A stretch of 62,044 nt of DNA from Nannocystis sp. (GTDB taxonomy: Bacteria > Myxococcota_A > Polyangia > Nannocystales > Nannocystaceae). The translations under genes were made by a program, and so were the position numbers. The stretch covers positions 1 through 62,044 of the forward strand of contig JADJRG010000008.1 in assembly GCA_016712315.1 (NCBI GenBank). The letters are read 5' to 3'. The notes beneath the pieces were generated by a model that made no database searches, was not told the DNA's origin, and worked only from the letters and a program-made list of their open reading frames with translations. Below, one piece after another: positions 37,806 to 45,972 of this stretch. Positions within the stretch are counted from its first letter, which is position 1; each line of letters opens with the position of its first letter.

Positions 37806-37943
37806 CACCGCATCGCCCACGTCGAAGACCGGGACGACGATCTTCGCGCCGAGGAGCGCAGCCTGAAGGAGGCGACAGCGCTGCGTCGAGGTCTGCGCGT
37901 GCTCGGGGTGGATCACCTTCACGGCGACGCAACGCCGGAGCTT
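37806..37943 (-). pseudogene. Ser/Thr protein kinase N-lobe fragment
   Basis: On the minus strand CVAVKVIHPEHAQ, RLLQAALLGAKIV and VPVFDVGDA match the VAIK lysine strand and following helix of myxobacterial Ser/Thr kinases. The glycine loop and everything after the N-lobe are missing. It fills the 330-bp gap between the two EAD genes; I see nothing else there. Confidence 0.6.
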
Positions 37944-38128
37944 GGTCACGCTTCCGGCTCCTTGCCGCGGAAGAGATCGCGATCCGCGCGGCCCAGGGTC
38001 ACGCGCTCCGCGCGATCCGCCCGCGAGGTCGGCTTCTCGTGCCGCCAGGTGGCGATGCGCTTCCGACAGGGACTCCCAAACGGCGGCCATCCCTGGTAGT
38101 CGATCCTCACTCCCTTCGCGAACGACCG

Positions 38129-38725
38129 ATGTCGATCCCTGATCCCGAGGCCCAGCAACAGATCGAGAGTGCGCTCGTTCAGTCGTTCAGCGAGACCGAG
38201 CTGCGGCGGCTCGTCCGTCGCGCTGCCCCCGATCTCGTCCCGGAGCTTCGGGAGGGACTTTCGGTAGCCGCCCTCGCGACCGAGGTGGTCCACCTCCTCG
38301 TTCGGCATGGACGGCTCGATGCGACCTTCTTCGGCGTCTGGGTCTCGTTCCGAAGCGCCCACCGCTCGGCCATTGAAGCGCTCGCCACCGCGGCAGGGAT
38401 CGACCCCCGCGACATTGGGCGCATCAAGCCCGAGCAGTCGCCTCCGCAGTCGTCGGACATGGGACCGAAGGGTCCGCGATGGCCCGACGCCATCCCCCTT
38501 CTCGCTGGGTGCGCCGCGTGGCTCGGGTTAGCCCGCTGGTGTTGGACGCGAGGTTCGGCGTGGGGGGTGCTGATCGTCCTCGGAGCCTTTCTCCTCTGCG
38601 TCCTGGTCCCTTCGACCTACGTCCGTGATCGGGTGTTCTCCATCGTGGTGCTCTTCCTCGGAGCCGGCCTCAGCGTCTACGGCGTCTGGATGGAGTCGAG
38701 GAGGTCCGCTCCTCAGCCAGCGTAG
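38129..38725 (+). CDS. EAD-type domain protein with three membrane spans (198 aa)
   Basis: The start is taken at ATG 38129 (MSIPDPEAQQQI), which places the adaptor at the N-terminus as in the 36419 protein. Residues 10-90 carry FSETELRRLVRRAAPDLVPE, LRE-LSVAAL and LLVRHGRLDATFF, closely resembling the EAD inside the NACHT protein. After a linker (RIKPEQSPPQSSD) come three hydrophobic segments (IPLLAGCAAWLGLA, GVLIVLGAFLLCVLV, VFSIVVLFLGAGLSVYG) and a short basic end. The plan, adaptor plus small membrane module, is that of pore-forming death effectors; this is inference. It lies 330 bp from the operon and may have its own promoter. Confidence 0.7.
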   Translation: MSIPDPEAQQQIESALVQSFSETELRRLVRRAAPDLVPELREGLSVAALATEVVHLLVRHGRLDATFFGVWVSFRSAHRSAIEALATAAGIDPRDIGRIKPEQSPPQSSDMGPKGPRWPDAIPLLAGCAAWLGLARWCWTRGSAWGVLIVLGAFLLCVLVPSTYVRDRVFSIVVLFLGAGLSVYGVWMESRRSAPQPA

Positions 38726-38892
38726 GAACCCGCCAACCGTAGCGCTCGCTCGATCTGCTCGACGCAGATGATCCGCGCCTGCGTGAGCACGCCGCGTCAC
38801 CGGCCGATGACCACATGAAGTCGAAGTCGCAGGCATCGATCGCCAGCAACGGACAGAGCGGCGGCATCACTGCCCAGACAGTCTCGATCTCG

Positions 38893-39042
38893 GTCGACGC
38901 AGGCCGCCTGCCGGTCCTTGATCCTACGCGCCATCACGGCGAGGAGGATCGTGCGGTCGATGCTCGGGAAGTAACGACGCACGTCGAGGTGGACGAGGAC
39001 GCGGTGGCGCCGGAGCCCGGCTTCAGTCGCGATGAAAGTCGG
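38893..39042 (-). pseudogene. Reverse transcriptase fragment (first catalytic-Asp region)
   Basis: Minus-strand residues TEAGLRRHRVLVHLDVRRYF, PSID and LLAVMARRIKD match the block around the first catalytic aspartate of group II-intron-like and related bacterial reverse transcriptases (pattern LDxRxFFPSIDHxxLxxLLxRRIKD). The YxDD active site and the finger and thumb parts are absent. It abuts the ABC exporter fragment at about 39042, so the two relics were joined by a deletion. Confidence 0.6.
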
Positions 39043-39227
39043 ACCTGGACCGTCTCGATCGCGCCGAGGCTCTCTTGCAGCCCGCCGTTCGCCCGCGCCA
39101 GCGCGTCTTGGGCCTCGCGGCTGAGCCTTCGGATGATCCTGCTCCAAAAGCCAGCCGCGAGCACCAGCGCCGGCACGACCAGCAGCATCACCCCGGTGAG
39201 GAAGGGGTTCTTCACCAGCAGGATCAC
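39042..39227 (-). pseudogene. ABC exporter membrane-domain fragment
   Basis: Minus-strand residues 1-62 read PFLTGVMLLVVPALVLAAGF (one membrane span) then RIIRRLSREAQDALARANG, LQESLGAIETVQ. That is the span and intracellular loop of MsbA-type ABC exporters (RRLSRRxQDxLAxxxxxxEExLxGIxTVQ). The ATPase domain is absent and the sequence switches directly into the reverse transcriptase relic. Confidence 0.6.
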
Positions 39228-39239
39228 GATGTACGCCGC

Positions 39240-39863
39240 TCACGCGGCCGGCAGGTTGCAATTCCCCGGGCTCGCGTAGCAGAGGCCGAGCACGCAGAAG
39301 CCGACGCAGCCCACGCCGCCGCCACAGCTCGCCCGCGCGCAGAGCCCCGCCGTGCACGTGAAGTCGGCCGGGCACGGGCTCATCGCATCGCAGGGGGCCG
39401 GCACGCAGCGCCCATCGGCGCCGCACTCCGCTGCGCTCCCGCACTCCGCGTCGCCGAGGCACCCCGGCTGGCAGATCCCCATCTGGCAGCAGGGATCGGT
39501 CACGCAGATCGCCGGCGCACCCGGGCTCCCGCCGCACGCCCCGTCGTCGACGCAGGCCGCGCCATCGAGGGCGCAGCCGGTCGCGCCGCCGCAGAAGACC
39601 GTCCCGGGTGGGTCGCAGCTCGCGCCGTTCTCACACTGATCCTGGGTGAGGCACATCCCGGCCGGGAGCGCGTCGGTGGTCCCGCCGTCGGTGGTCCCGC
39701 CGTCGGTCGTCGTGCCGCTGCCGCTGCTCGCCCCGCTGTTCGCCGTGCCGGTCGCCGTGCTGGTCGCCGTGCCGGTCGAGGCCGTCGTCTCGCCGTCGTC
39801 CCCGCAACCGACCGCGATCCACACCAGGCTGAGGAGCAGCGCGCGGGCCATGGGCTCCGACAT
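39240..39863 (-). CDS. Cys-rich lipoprotein with Thr/Gly linker (207 aa)
   Basis: The start is ATG 39863 (MSEPMARALLL) or ATG 39851; both give a signal peptide ending in the lipobox IAVGC. A Thr/Gly/Ser linker with a repeated TTDGG follows. The mature domain has more than 20 cysteines in repeats such as CLTQDQCENGASC, CVDDGACGG and CDAMSPCPADFTC, a disulphide-stabilised surface protein of the myxobacterial kind. Function unknown. It ends just before the ABC exporter relic. Confidence 0.75.
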   Translation of the reverse strand: MSEPMARALLLSLVWIAVGCGDDGETTASTGTATSTATGTANSGASSGSGTTTDGGTTDGGTTDALPAGMCLTQDQCENGASCDPPGTVFCGGATGCALDGAACVDDGACGGSPGAPAICVTDPCCQMGICQPGCLGDAECGSAAECGADGRCVPAPCDAMSPCPADFTCTAGLCARASCGGGVGCVGFCVLGLCYASPGNCNLPAA

Positions 39864-40249
39864 AAGCCAGGGACCCGCGCCGGTCAATCGCTTCCTCGGC
39901 CTCCTCCTCGCCGCCCTCGATCCCGCGGCCCGCTCCTCTACATCGACGAGGACGAGGCCCGCGCCCGCTCGCTCGCCGCCCGCGTACTCCGCCGGGGCGC
40001 CGACGGGCGCAATGAAGGTTTCAGCCACGTGATTCAAGTTTGTTTTGGTAGCTTCCTCCTTCTCCAGACTTCGTGACGCCTGCCAGATTTTTGCCAAACT
40101 TTTGCCAAAATCTGGGCCGCGCTGAGGCGCCCCGGGCTGCCCCGGGGCGGTGCTCTCGCGGATCCCGCTGGGGACCCTCTTCGCCAGAAACGCCCGTTGT
40201 TGGGGGATTGCGGCCGATCAGCGGGATCGGGGGCGCTCTGGCGGGTGGG
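39864..40249. terminator. Intergenic region with two hairpins
   Basis: This 386-bp gap holds no supportable gene. Two strong inverted repeats occur: ccagatttt at 40083-40091 pairs with aaaatctgg at 40107-40115 across a 15-base loop that contains a doubled ttttgcca, and cgccccggg at 40128-40136 pairs with cccggggcg at 40141-40149 across four bases. They lie downstream of the minus-strand IgGFc gene, so they may terminate its transcript, although the GC hairpin has no T tract on that side. They also lie upstream of the lipoprotein gene and could be regulatory. Confidence 0.45.
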
Positions 40250-42181
40250 TCACTGCGGCAGCAGCTCGAGGTTCAGGCCGCCTGGGTACCAGAACGACGT
40301 GTACTGGCCGTACCCGTAGACGCTGGTGCCGACCGCCTTGTCCGCGGTGATCCGGTGGTTGCCGTCGCCGTTGTTGTTGAGCTGCACGCGGGCCACGCCG
40401 AAGCCCGTCGCGCCGATCGCGACGAAGCCGCCGACCGCCGCGCCATCGAGGGTCACGTTGGTGCCCATCGGCGCGGTGATGTTGACGAAATTCTTCTCGT
40501 AGTTCGTCGGCGCGTGGAAGAGGTAGTCGTCGCGGTACTGATCGACGCCGACCGCGATCGTCATCGCCGGGTCGCCGGAGTTGCCGCCCGCGTCTTGGCC
40601 GAGCATGTATTGCGCGACCACGATCTTGTAGTTCGCCTCGATCTTGAAGTCGCTGCTGTTCTGGGCGATCTCCACGTAGTCGCCCGCCTTGGCGATCGCC
40701 GTCGGCGCGCCGGCCTGCGGCGGATCGTAGGTCAGCGTCGTCGCGTCGGTGGTCGCGACGATCCGGATCATCTGCGCCTTCGGCGTGTTGCCGCCGGTGG
40801 GGATCAGCGGCGGCGTGATCAGGTAGTCCTTCGCCAGCGCCTCGAAGGGCACGATCGCCTCCTCGAGGTGATCGCAGTAGCCGACGTTGAACGGCACGAA
40901 CGAGCAGATGTGGCCGCCAATAACCTGGATCGGCTTGTCCGCGGTGATGTGCGTCCCGGTCAGGTCGCTCTGGCTCGGCGCCGGGTTGGGCCCGTTGCCC
41001 GCCGAGAAGACCTGCAGCACGTCGCCGCGGTTCATCATGATGACGCCCGTACCGTCGTTCGCGACCCCGCCGCCGGCCTTCACCGTCTTGCCGGTGGTGC
41101 CCGGGGCGAGGTTCACCGTCGTGCCGTTTTGGCTCGCGGTGACCGCGTAGAGCCCCGGGTAGTCGATCCCGCCGCTCCAGTACCACGAGTTACGCGACGC
41201 GACGAAGTAGTCGCCCGTCCACGTGTTCACCGGCAGCAGCAGCGAGGCGTCGTTCGTGTACGAGAAGTTGAAGCCGCCCTGCGAGTACTCGAGCGGGTTG
41301 TACTGGTACACCGTCACCGGCTGGTTCGAGCGCAGGCGGTAGGCGCCCTGCGGCGTCAGCCCCGAGGGCGACGACTCCGTGACCTTGAGCTGGGCCACCC
41401 ACGGAAGGTTGATCACCTTGACGCTGTTAGCCGCGACCGTGTCGGTGACGATCTGCTGGTCGCCCTTGTCGATCCGGATCGCCGCGACGTTGTCCGAGGT
41501 GTTCGCGACCACCACCGCGAAGTTGAAGGAATTGTCGACGATGTTGGCCGTCACCGTCGGGTAGTAGTCGCAGCCGATGTAGCTCAGGCCGAGCGTCTGC
41601 GGCGCGCAGGTGCCGACGCACTGGCCCGCGTCGGGGTCGCAGGTGACCCCCTGCACGCCGTCGCACGGGATCCCTGCCTCAAAAGACATCCCGTCTTCGG
41701 CGCACTTCTGCGGCACATCGCCCTCGCACGACGCCTGGCCCGGCAGACAGAGCACGCAGCCGATCCCCTCCAGGCACTCGTTCTCGCACACCTCCTCGCT
41801 GGAGTAGCCGCCCTCGCCGTCGCAGGTCTTGGCGACGCCCCGCTCGCAGAGGATCGTGCCTTGCGGGCAGATCGGCTCGCCCGTGGTCGTCGCGTCCGTG
41901 GTGTCGGTCGTCGCCTCTGTGTCCGTGACCGACACGCCTGTATCGGTGGTCGTGCCGTTGGTGGTCGTCGCCGTCGTGCCGTCCGAGTCCGACTCGCTGC
42001 CGCTGCCCGCGGTGGTCGTGCCCGCGCTGGTCGTCCCCGCGCTGGTCGTGCTGGTCGTGCCCGCGCTGGTCGTCCCCGCGCTGGTCGTGCTGGTGGCTGT
42101 GGTGTCCGCCGTGTCGTCGCCGCTGCAAGAGGCGATGAGGACGAGCGAGAGCGAGAGCGAGAGCTGGGATCGTAACTGCAT
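40250..42181 (-). CDS. IgGFc-binding-domain lipoprotein (643 aa)
   Basis: Signal peptide with lipobox LIASC near residue 19, then an 80-residue Thr/Ser/Gly linker built from TTSAG repeats. A Cys-rich module (about residues 100-200, CPQGTILCERGVAKTC, CLPGQASCEGDVPQKC) follows. Residues about 205-643 match the IgGFc-binding N-terminal domain: IGCDYYPT, NSVKVINLPW, GAYRLRSNQPVTVYQYNP, GGHICSFVPFNVGYCDHLEEA and the C-terminal SVYGYGQYTSFWYPGGLNL. These are outer-surface proteins, probably in adhesion or predation. The ORF is intact and ends with the domain's expected last strand. Confidence 0.9.
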   Translation of the reverse strand: MQLRSQLSLSLSLVLIASCSGDDTADTTATSTTSAGTTSAGTTSTTSAGTTSAGTTTAGSGSESDSDGTTATTTNGTTTDTGVSVTDTEATTDTTDATTTGEPICPQGTILCERGVAKTCDGEGGYSSEEVCENECLEGIGCVLCLPGQASCEGDVPQKCAEDGMSFEAGIPCDGVQGVTCDPDAGQCVGTCAPQTLGLSYIGCDYYPTVTANIVDNSFNFAVVVANTSDNVAAIRIDKGDQQIVTDTVAANSVKVINLPWVAQLKVTESSPSGLTPQGAYRLRSNQPVTVYQYNPLEYSQGGFNFSYTNDASLLLPVNTWTGDYFVASRNSWYWSGGIDYPGLYAVTASQNGTTVNLAPGTTGKTVKAGGGVANDGTGVIMMNRGDVLQVFSAGNGPNPAPSQSDLTGTHITADKPIQVIGGHICSFVPFNVGYCDHLEEAIVPFEALAKDYLITPPLIPTGGNTPKAQMIRIVATTDATTLTYDPPQAGAPTAIAKAGDYVEIAQNSSDFKIEANYKIVVAQYMLGQDAGGNSGDPAMTIAVGVDQYRDDYLFHAPTNYEKNFVNITAPMGTNVTLDGAAVGGFVAIGATGFGVARVQLNNNGDGNHRITADKAVGTSVYGYGQYTSFWYPGGLNLELLPQ

Positions 42182-42275
42182 AGGCGCATGTTCCAGCGGA
42201 TCCGCCCGCTTGTCACGATGAAAACGCGCCAGCGCCTGGGGTCAGATAGCCCCAAAATGCCCTGTAGTCGCCGGT

Positions 42276-43466
42276 TTAGCGCGAATCCGCGCGAGCGTAC
42301 GGCGCCGCCGGCACTGTCACATTCCGCGCCACCGCCCGCCGTCGCCAGCGCAGCACCAGCGGCGTCATGCCCAGCCCGAACACGAAGCCCCCCAGGTGAG
42401 AGAACCACGCCATCTCGTACTCTTGCGAGAAGAACCCCATCACCACCTGCAAGCCGACCCACACGACCAAATAGACCCACGCCGGGATCTTGATCTGGAT
42501 CAGCACGAACGGGACCGTCTGGAAGAGCTTCGCGTGGGGGAAGCTCCACAGATACGCGGCCATCACCCCCGCGATCGCCCCCGACGCGCCCACCATCGGC
42601 GTCGCCGTCGCCTGCGTCAGCAGCGTGTGCATCAGCCCGCCGAACGCCCCCGCCCCGATCAGCAGCGCCGCGAAGCGCAGCCGCCCGAACAGGTGCTCGA
42701 TGTTATCGCCGAACAGGTGCAAGAAGTACGCGTTGCCCAGCAAGTGCAGCCACGAACCGTGGAGGAACTGGTGCGTGAAGATCGTGTGCACCGACGAGGT
42801 CTCGCGCACCACCTTGCCCGCGACCACCGCCCAGTCGCGGTAGTACACCAGCCCCTCCGCCGACGCGACGAAGAGCGCCACGTACGCGACCAACAGCGCG
42901 TACACCAGCCACGGCGTGCCCCTCGCGGGGTTCTCAACCTCCACCGGCAAGTGCGTCAAGAGCTGCGCCGCCCAGATCACCCCGCGCCGCACCAGCCGCT
43001 CCTTACGCGTCCCTTGCCCCTCCTTCGTCGACGCCGCCGCCAGCCGCCGCCGCTCCTCCCCGTCCAGCCACAGCCCCCCGCACGCGCCGCAGCGATCGAG
43101 CGGCGTCGAGATCAACGCCGGGCAGCGCAGCTCGAACATCGGGCCATGTCCCCGAGGACAGGGACGCGCACCCGCCCCAGGCGCCGCGCTCGCGCCCTCC
43201 TGCGCCCGCAGCAGCGCGTCGACCGCCCCGTCCCCGAGCGCGTCGATCTCGCCCTGATCGAACCATGCGCCGAAGCACACCGGGCACGTGTCGATCGTGA
43301 CCGCCTCCGCCGGCGGCGCGCCCTTCTCATCCCACTGCCGCCAGCTCCGGTCCTCGCGCTGTAGCAAGTGCACCGGCACGAGCGCGTGCAGGTAGCAGGC
43401 CGGGCACTGCGCGGACACGCGCTCCAGCTCCTGAGCATTTTCGGGCGAACGAGGCGGCTGCGACAT
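42276..43466 (-). CDS. Rhomboid intramembrane protease with N-terminal zinc-ribbon (396 aa)
   Basis: The N-terminal 135 residues contain two TFIIB-type zinc ribbons (CPACYL...CPVCFGAWFDQGEID and CPRGHGPM...CGACGGLWLDGEE). The C-terminal part has six or more membrane spans with the rhomboid hallmarks: HxxxN-like FLHGSWLHLLGNAYFLHLFG, the catalytic serine in GASGAIAG and the partner histidine in SHLGGFVFG. It cleaves membrane proteins within the bilayer. ATG 43466 is preferred to the GTG just upstream. The zinc-ribbon fusion is common in Myxococcota and may recruit substrates. Confidence 0.9.
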   Translation of the reverse strand: MSQPPRSPENAQELERVSAQCPACYLHALVPVHLLQREDRSWRQWDEKGAPPAEAVTIDTCPVCFGAWFDQGEIDALGDGAVDALLRAQEGASAAPGAGARPCPRGHGPMFELRCPALISTPLDRCGACGGLWLDGEERRRLAAASTKEGQGTRKERLVRRGVIWAAQLLTHLPVEVENPARGTPWLVYALLVAYVALFVASAEGLVYYRDWAVVAGKVVRETSSVHTIFTHQFLHGSWLHLLGNAYFLHLFGDNIEHLFGRLRFAALLIGAGAFGGLMHTLLTQATATPMVGASGAIAGVMAAYLWSFPHAKLFQTVPFVLIQIKIPAWVYLVVWVGLQVVMGFFSQEYEMAWFSHLGGFVFGLGMTPLVLRWRRRAVARNVTVPAAPYARADSR

Positions 43467-43533
43467 CACGCGGGCGCGCGGTTACGGCGCGAGGACGCCG
43501 CTATCATACCCGAATCCAGCGGAGGGCAGAGAC

Positions 43534-44042
43534 ATGTACAGCGTGATGAAGCGGGCGTCGGCGGCGGTGATCATGACAGTGACAGTGACAGCGAGCGCGG
43601 GCTGCAACATGAAGCCCGCCGAGCGGGAGGGCGAGCGCAGCAGGGGCTTCGCCAAGGCCAGCATCTCCACCTTCGATCCCGACGAAGCCGTCGCCTTCGA
43701 TCTCAACGCCTACGGCACCGGGCGCCCCGACGCCTACGCGATCGAGCAGGCCTTCGCCGGCGCCTACCCGCACATGGACAAGTGCGTCGAGGCCGAGCGC
43801 AAGCGCAGCGGCAAGGACGAGCAGCTCCCCGGCGACGTCGCGATGGCGATCAAGCTCAACCCCAAGGCCCCAAAACCCTTCGCGATCAACGCCACCATCG
43901 CCGACGGCCTCCCAAGAAGCTCAGCGAGTGCCTGCGCGACGCCGCCGCGACCGTGAAGTACCCCACCTACGACGGCCCGCCCACCGTCGTGAAATTCGAG
44001 TTCGAGCTCGACCCCGGCTTCGTCCCCGCCGAGGAGGAGTAG
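43534..44042 (+). CDS. Lipoprotein with AgmX/PglI-type C-terminal domain (one frame slip)
   Basis: A GGAGGG site precedes the ATG. The signal peptide ends in lipobox SAGC. The body contains FAGAYPHMDKCVEAERKR and a later KKLSECLRDAAATVKYP, then VVKFEFELDPG. This is the pattern of the AgmX/PglI C-terminal family found in myxobacterial motility and signalling proteins (two cysteines, a final beta strand ending in PF/F). The second half lies in another frame: one base is missing near 43915 in ctcccaag. Nominal length about 169 residues. Role in the envelope inferred. Confidence 0.65.
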
Positions 44043-44156
44043 CGCCGCCCGCTCCCGCCTCGCTCACGGGCCGGCGTCGCAGACGCCGAAGTCCGCGTAG
44101 TGCGATGTCCCTGGGGACACCTGGACGACGACCGTCGATCCAGGCAGCGTAGAGCC

Positions 44157-44895
44157 ATGCTGAGGCTGAACAGCACACAACGCGCGATCTTCGTGACTGT
44201 ACTCGTCGCGTGCAACGGCGACGACGGAGGGAGCGCGACCGCGACGACCGGTGACACCACGACCAGCGCCACTGAGGCGTCGACATCGTCGGGCTCAACG
44301 ACCGAGACGACGACGACGGGCTCGACCACCGACGACGTGACGACCACGGGCTCGACCACCGACGACGTGACGACCACCGGCGTGACGCCGCAGCCGTGTG
44401 AGCAGGACGAGTGCGTCTACGGCCACTCGATCGAGGGCGAAGGCGGGCTACCTGGCGCGATCTGCCAGAACCTCCTCTGGACCTGCGCCTTCCCCTCGCC
44501 CTGCCCCGCGGTTCAGATCGATCCCGTCACGCCCAAAGTCGCTGACGTCGACGCGGCCACCTGCGCCGTCCAGGCGATGATGGCGGCTGATCGGGCCGTT
44601 ATCACGCTCCCCGGCCTCGGCACCGACAGCGGAGCGCTCTTCATCGTCGGCGACGGCACCGCGATGATCCAGTGGAATGAGAGCCGGCGACGTGGTCTAC
44701 TCGATCCGATCGGGGCGGCTGGAGCTTCAGCCGATGAGCTACTTCGAGGCCTGCCTCGCCGACCCTACCCCCGAAGCGCTCGGCGCCTGCCTCATCGCCG
44801 GCAGCAGCGCCACCTACAACGGCGCCTGGACCCCGCCGTGGTCGACCGGCGAGTGCACCTTCGACGCCCCCGAAGACTGCGCGATCGGGCGCTGA
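44157..44895 (+). CDS. Thr-rich lipoprotein (about 246 aa, one frame slip)
   Basis: Signal peptide with lipobox LVAC, a Thr/Ser linker with a 30-bp tandem repeat at 44311-44370 (GSTTDDVTTT twice), then a mature domain with CEQDECVYGHSIEGEG, LLWTCAFPSPCPAV and CAVQAMMAADRAVI. The frame slips near 44675 and continues as AGDVVYSIRSGRLE, YFEACLADPTPEALGACL and ECTFDAPEDC, ending at TGA 44895. The repeated Cys spacing suggests a disulphide fold. Between 44896 and 45060 further codons (HPEHPSAAKLRMWLI) hint at an unrelated gene relic, too short to assign. Confidence 0.65.
44311..44370. repeat. Two tandem 30-bp units in a lipoprotein linker
   Basis: Two 30-bp units differing at one base, each encoding TGSTTDDVTT of the linker in the 44157 lipoprotein. 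In-frame unit length. Confidence 0.9.
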
Positions 44896-45111
44896 GCGCC
44901 ACCTGCCCGCCGGCGCCGCGCCTCCGCACCTGGCTCCAAGGCCACCCCGAGCACCCGAGCGCCGCAAAGCTGCGCATGTGGCTCATCACCTTCGACGAAT
45001 CATCCCCGGCGAGCAGACCGCGGCGAGCGGGGCACCTCGCGCGATCTTAGCCGCCGTACAGGCGACGACTCGGTGATATTTTGCGAGGCCCGCCACGACA
45101 AGGGGCCGACG

Positions 45112-45936
45112 ATGATCACCCGCGAACAGATCGAGCAGCACGCCCGCAGCGGCCGGAAGATCCAAGCCATCAAGGACTACCGCGAGCTCACGCGCAGCGG
45201 CCTCGCCGAGTCCAAGAGCGCCGTCGAGGATTTCATCGCGTACGGGCGTTGGGGCGCCCAGACGCCCTTCGCCGCCGTCGCCGCCCCGCCCGCCGCCGCC
45301 GCGCGCCCTGCCCCCGCCGCGGCGCCATCGACCCCGCCGTCGCTCACCCGCCGCGCCCTCGCTGAGGTCGAGGCGCTCGCCCGCGCGAACAAAAAGATCG
45401 ACGCGATCAAGGCCTTACGTGGCCACCTCGCGCTCGGCCTCAAAGACGCGAAGGACGCCGTCGAGCACTTCATCGATCGCGGCACCTGGCCCGACCTCGA
45501 CGGCGCGTCCGCGCCCTCCCGCAGCGATCCCGCGCCGACGCCGCCCCCGCGCCCCGCACCCCGCGAGACCCCACCCATCACCGACAAAGCAGACCCCGCG
45601 CGCGCCCCTGCCGAGGCGCTCGAGGCGCTACGCCAGCGGATCGGCGCCGCCCCAGTGGACGCGATCTACCCGGTCGAGAAGGACCTCACCCGCGGCCTGC
45701 TCGCCCTCAGCGGCCAAGGCGCCTTCTTCTTAGCCGATCGCTTCGGCCGCTGGCAGCTCGACCGCGAGTACCTGCGGACGGAGGGCATCCGCGCCCAAGT
45801 CCGCCGCGGCTTCACCGCGATCGAGCTACGTCTCGAGAAGAGCTTCATCTATGACCTGATCACCGGCCTCGACGAGGCCGCCGCGAGGCGCGTCGCCCGC
45901 TTCATCGACCCGGAGTACACCGACACGAGCGTCTAA
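45112..45936 (+). CDS. Protein with two bL12 C-terminal-like modules (274 aa)
   Basis: Residues 1-45 and about 80-130 are two copies of a motif resembling the C-terminal domain of ribosomal protein bL12: IQAIKDYRELTRSGLAESKS, AVEDFI, and IDAIKALRGHLALGLKDAKD, AVEHFI. In bL12 this helix pair (GLKEAKxxVE) binds translation factors. An Ala/Pro linker joins the copies and another leads to a C-terminal alpha/beta domain (residues about 175-270, GQGAFFLADRFGRWQL, RRGFTAIELRLE). The ATG at 45112 after AAGGGG is the only good start. It converges with the SDR gene. Such double modules occur in uncharacterised bacterial proteins; the role is unknown. Confidence 0.7.
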   Translation: MITREQIEQHARSGRKIQAIKDYRELTRSGLAESKSAVEDFIAYGRWGAQTPFAAVAAPPAAAARPAPAAAPSTPPSLTRRALAEVEALARANKKIDAIKALRGHLALGLKDAKDAVEHFIDRGTWPDLDGASAPSRSDPAPTPPPRPAPRETPPITDKADPARAPAEALEALRQRIGAAPVDAIYPVEKDLTRGLLALSGQGAFFLADRFGRWQLDREYLRTEGIRAQVRRGFTAIELRLEKSFIYDLITGLDEAAARRVARFIDPEYTDTSV

Positions 45937-45972
45937 GCGCCGCACCCCGTGTGCGCCTTCGAGGGGCCCCCT

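Noticed and set aside
38893..39042. Diversity-generating retroelement or retron
   Set aside because: Only one block of a reverse transcriptase remains; no YxDD, no template/variable repeat pair and no structured RNA was seen.
40073..42175. 700-codon Arg/Val-rich frame on the plus strand
   Set aside because: Antisense shadow of the clear IgGFc-binding lipoprotein; no motif, no start signal.
43534..44042. Programmed ribosomal frameshift site near 43915
   Set aside because: No slippery heptamer or pseudoknot was seen, and similar slips affect many unrelated genes nearby, so base-calling error is simpler.
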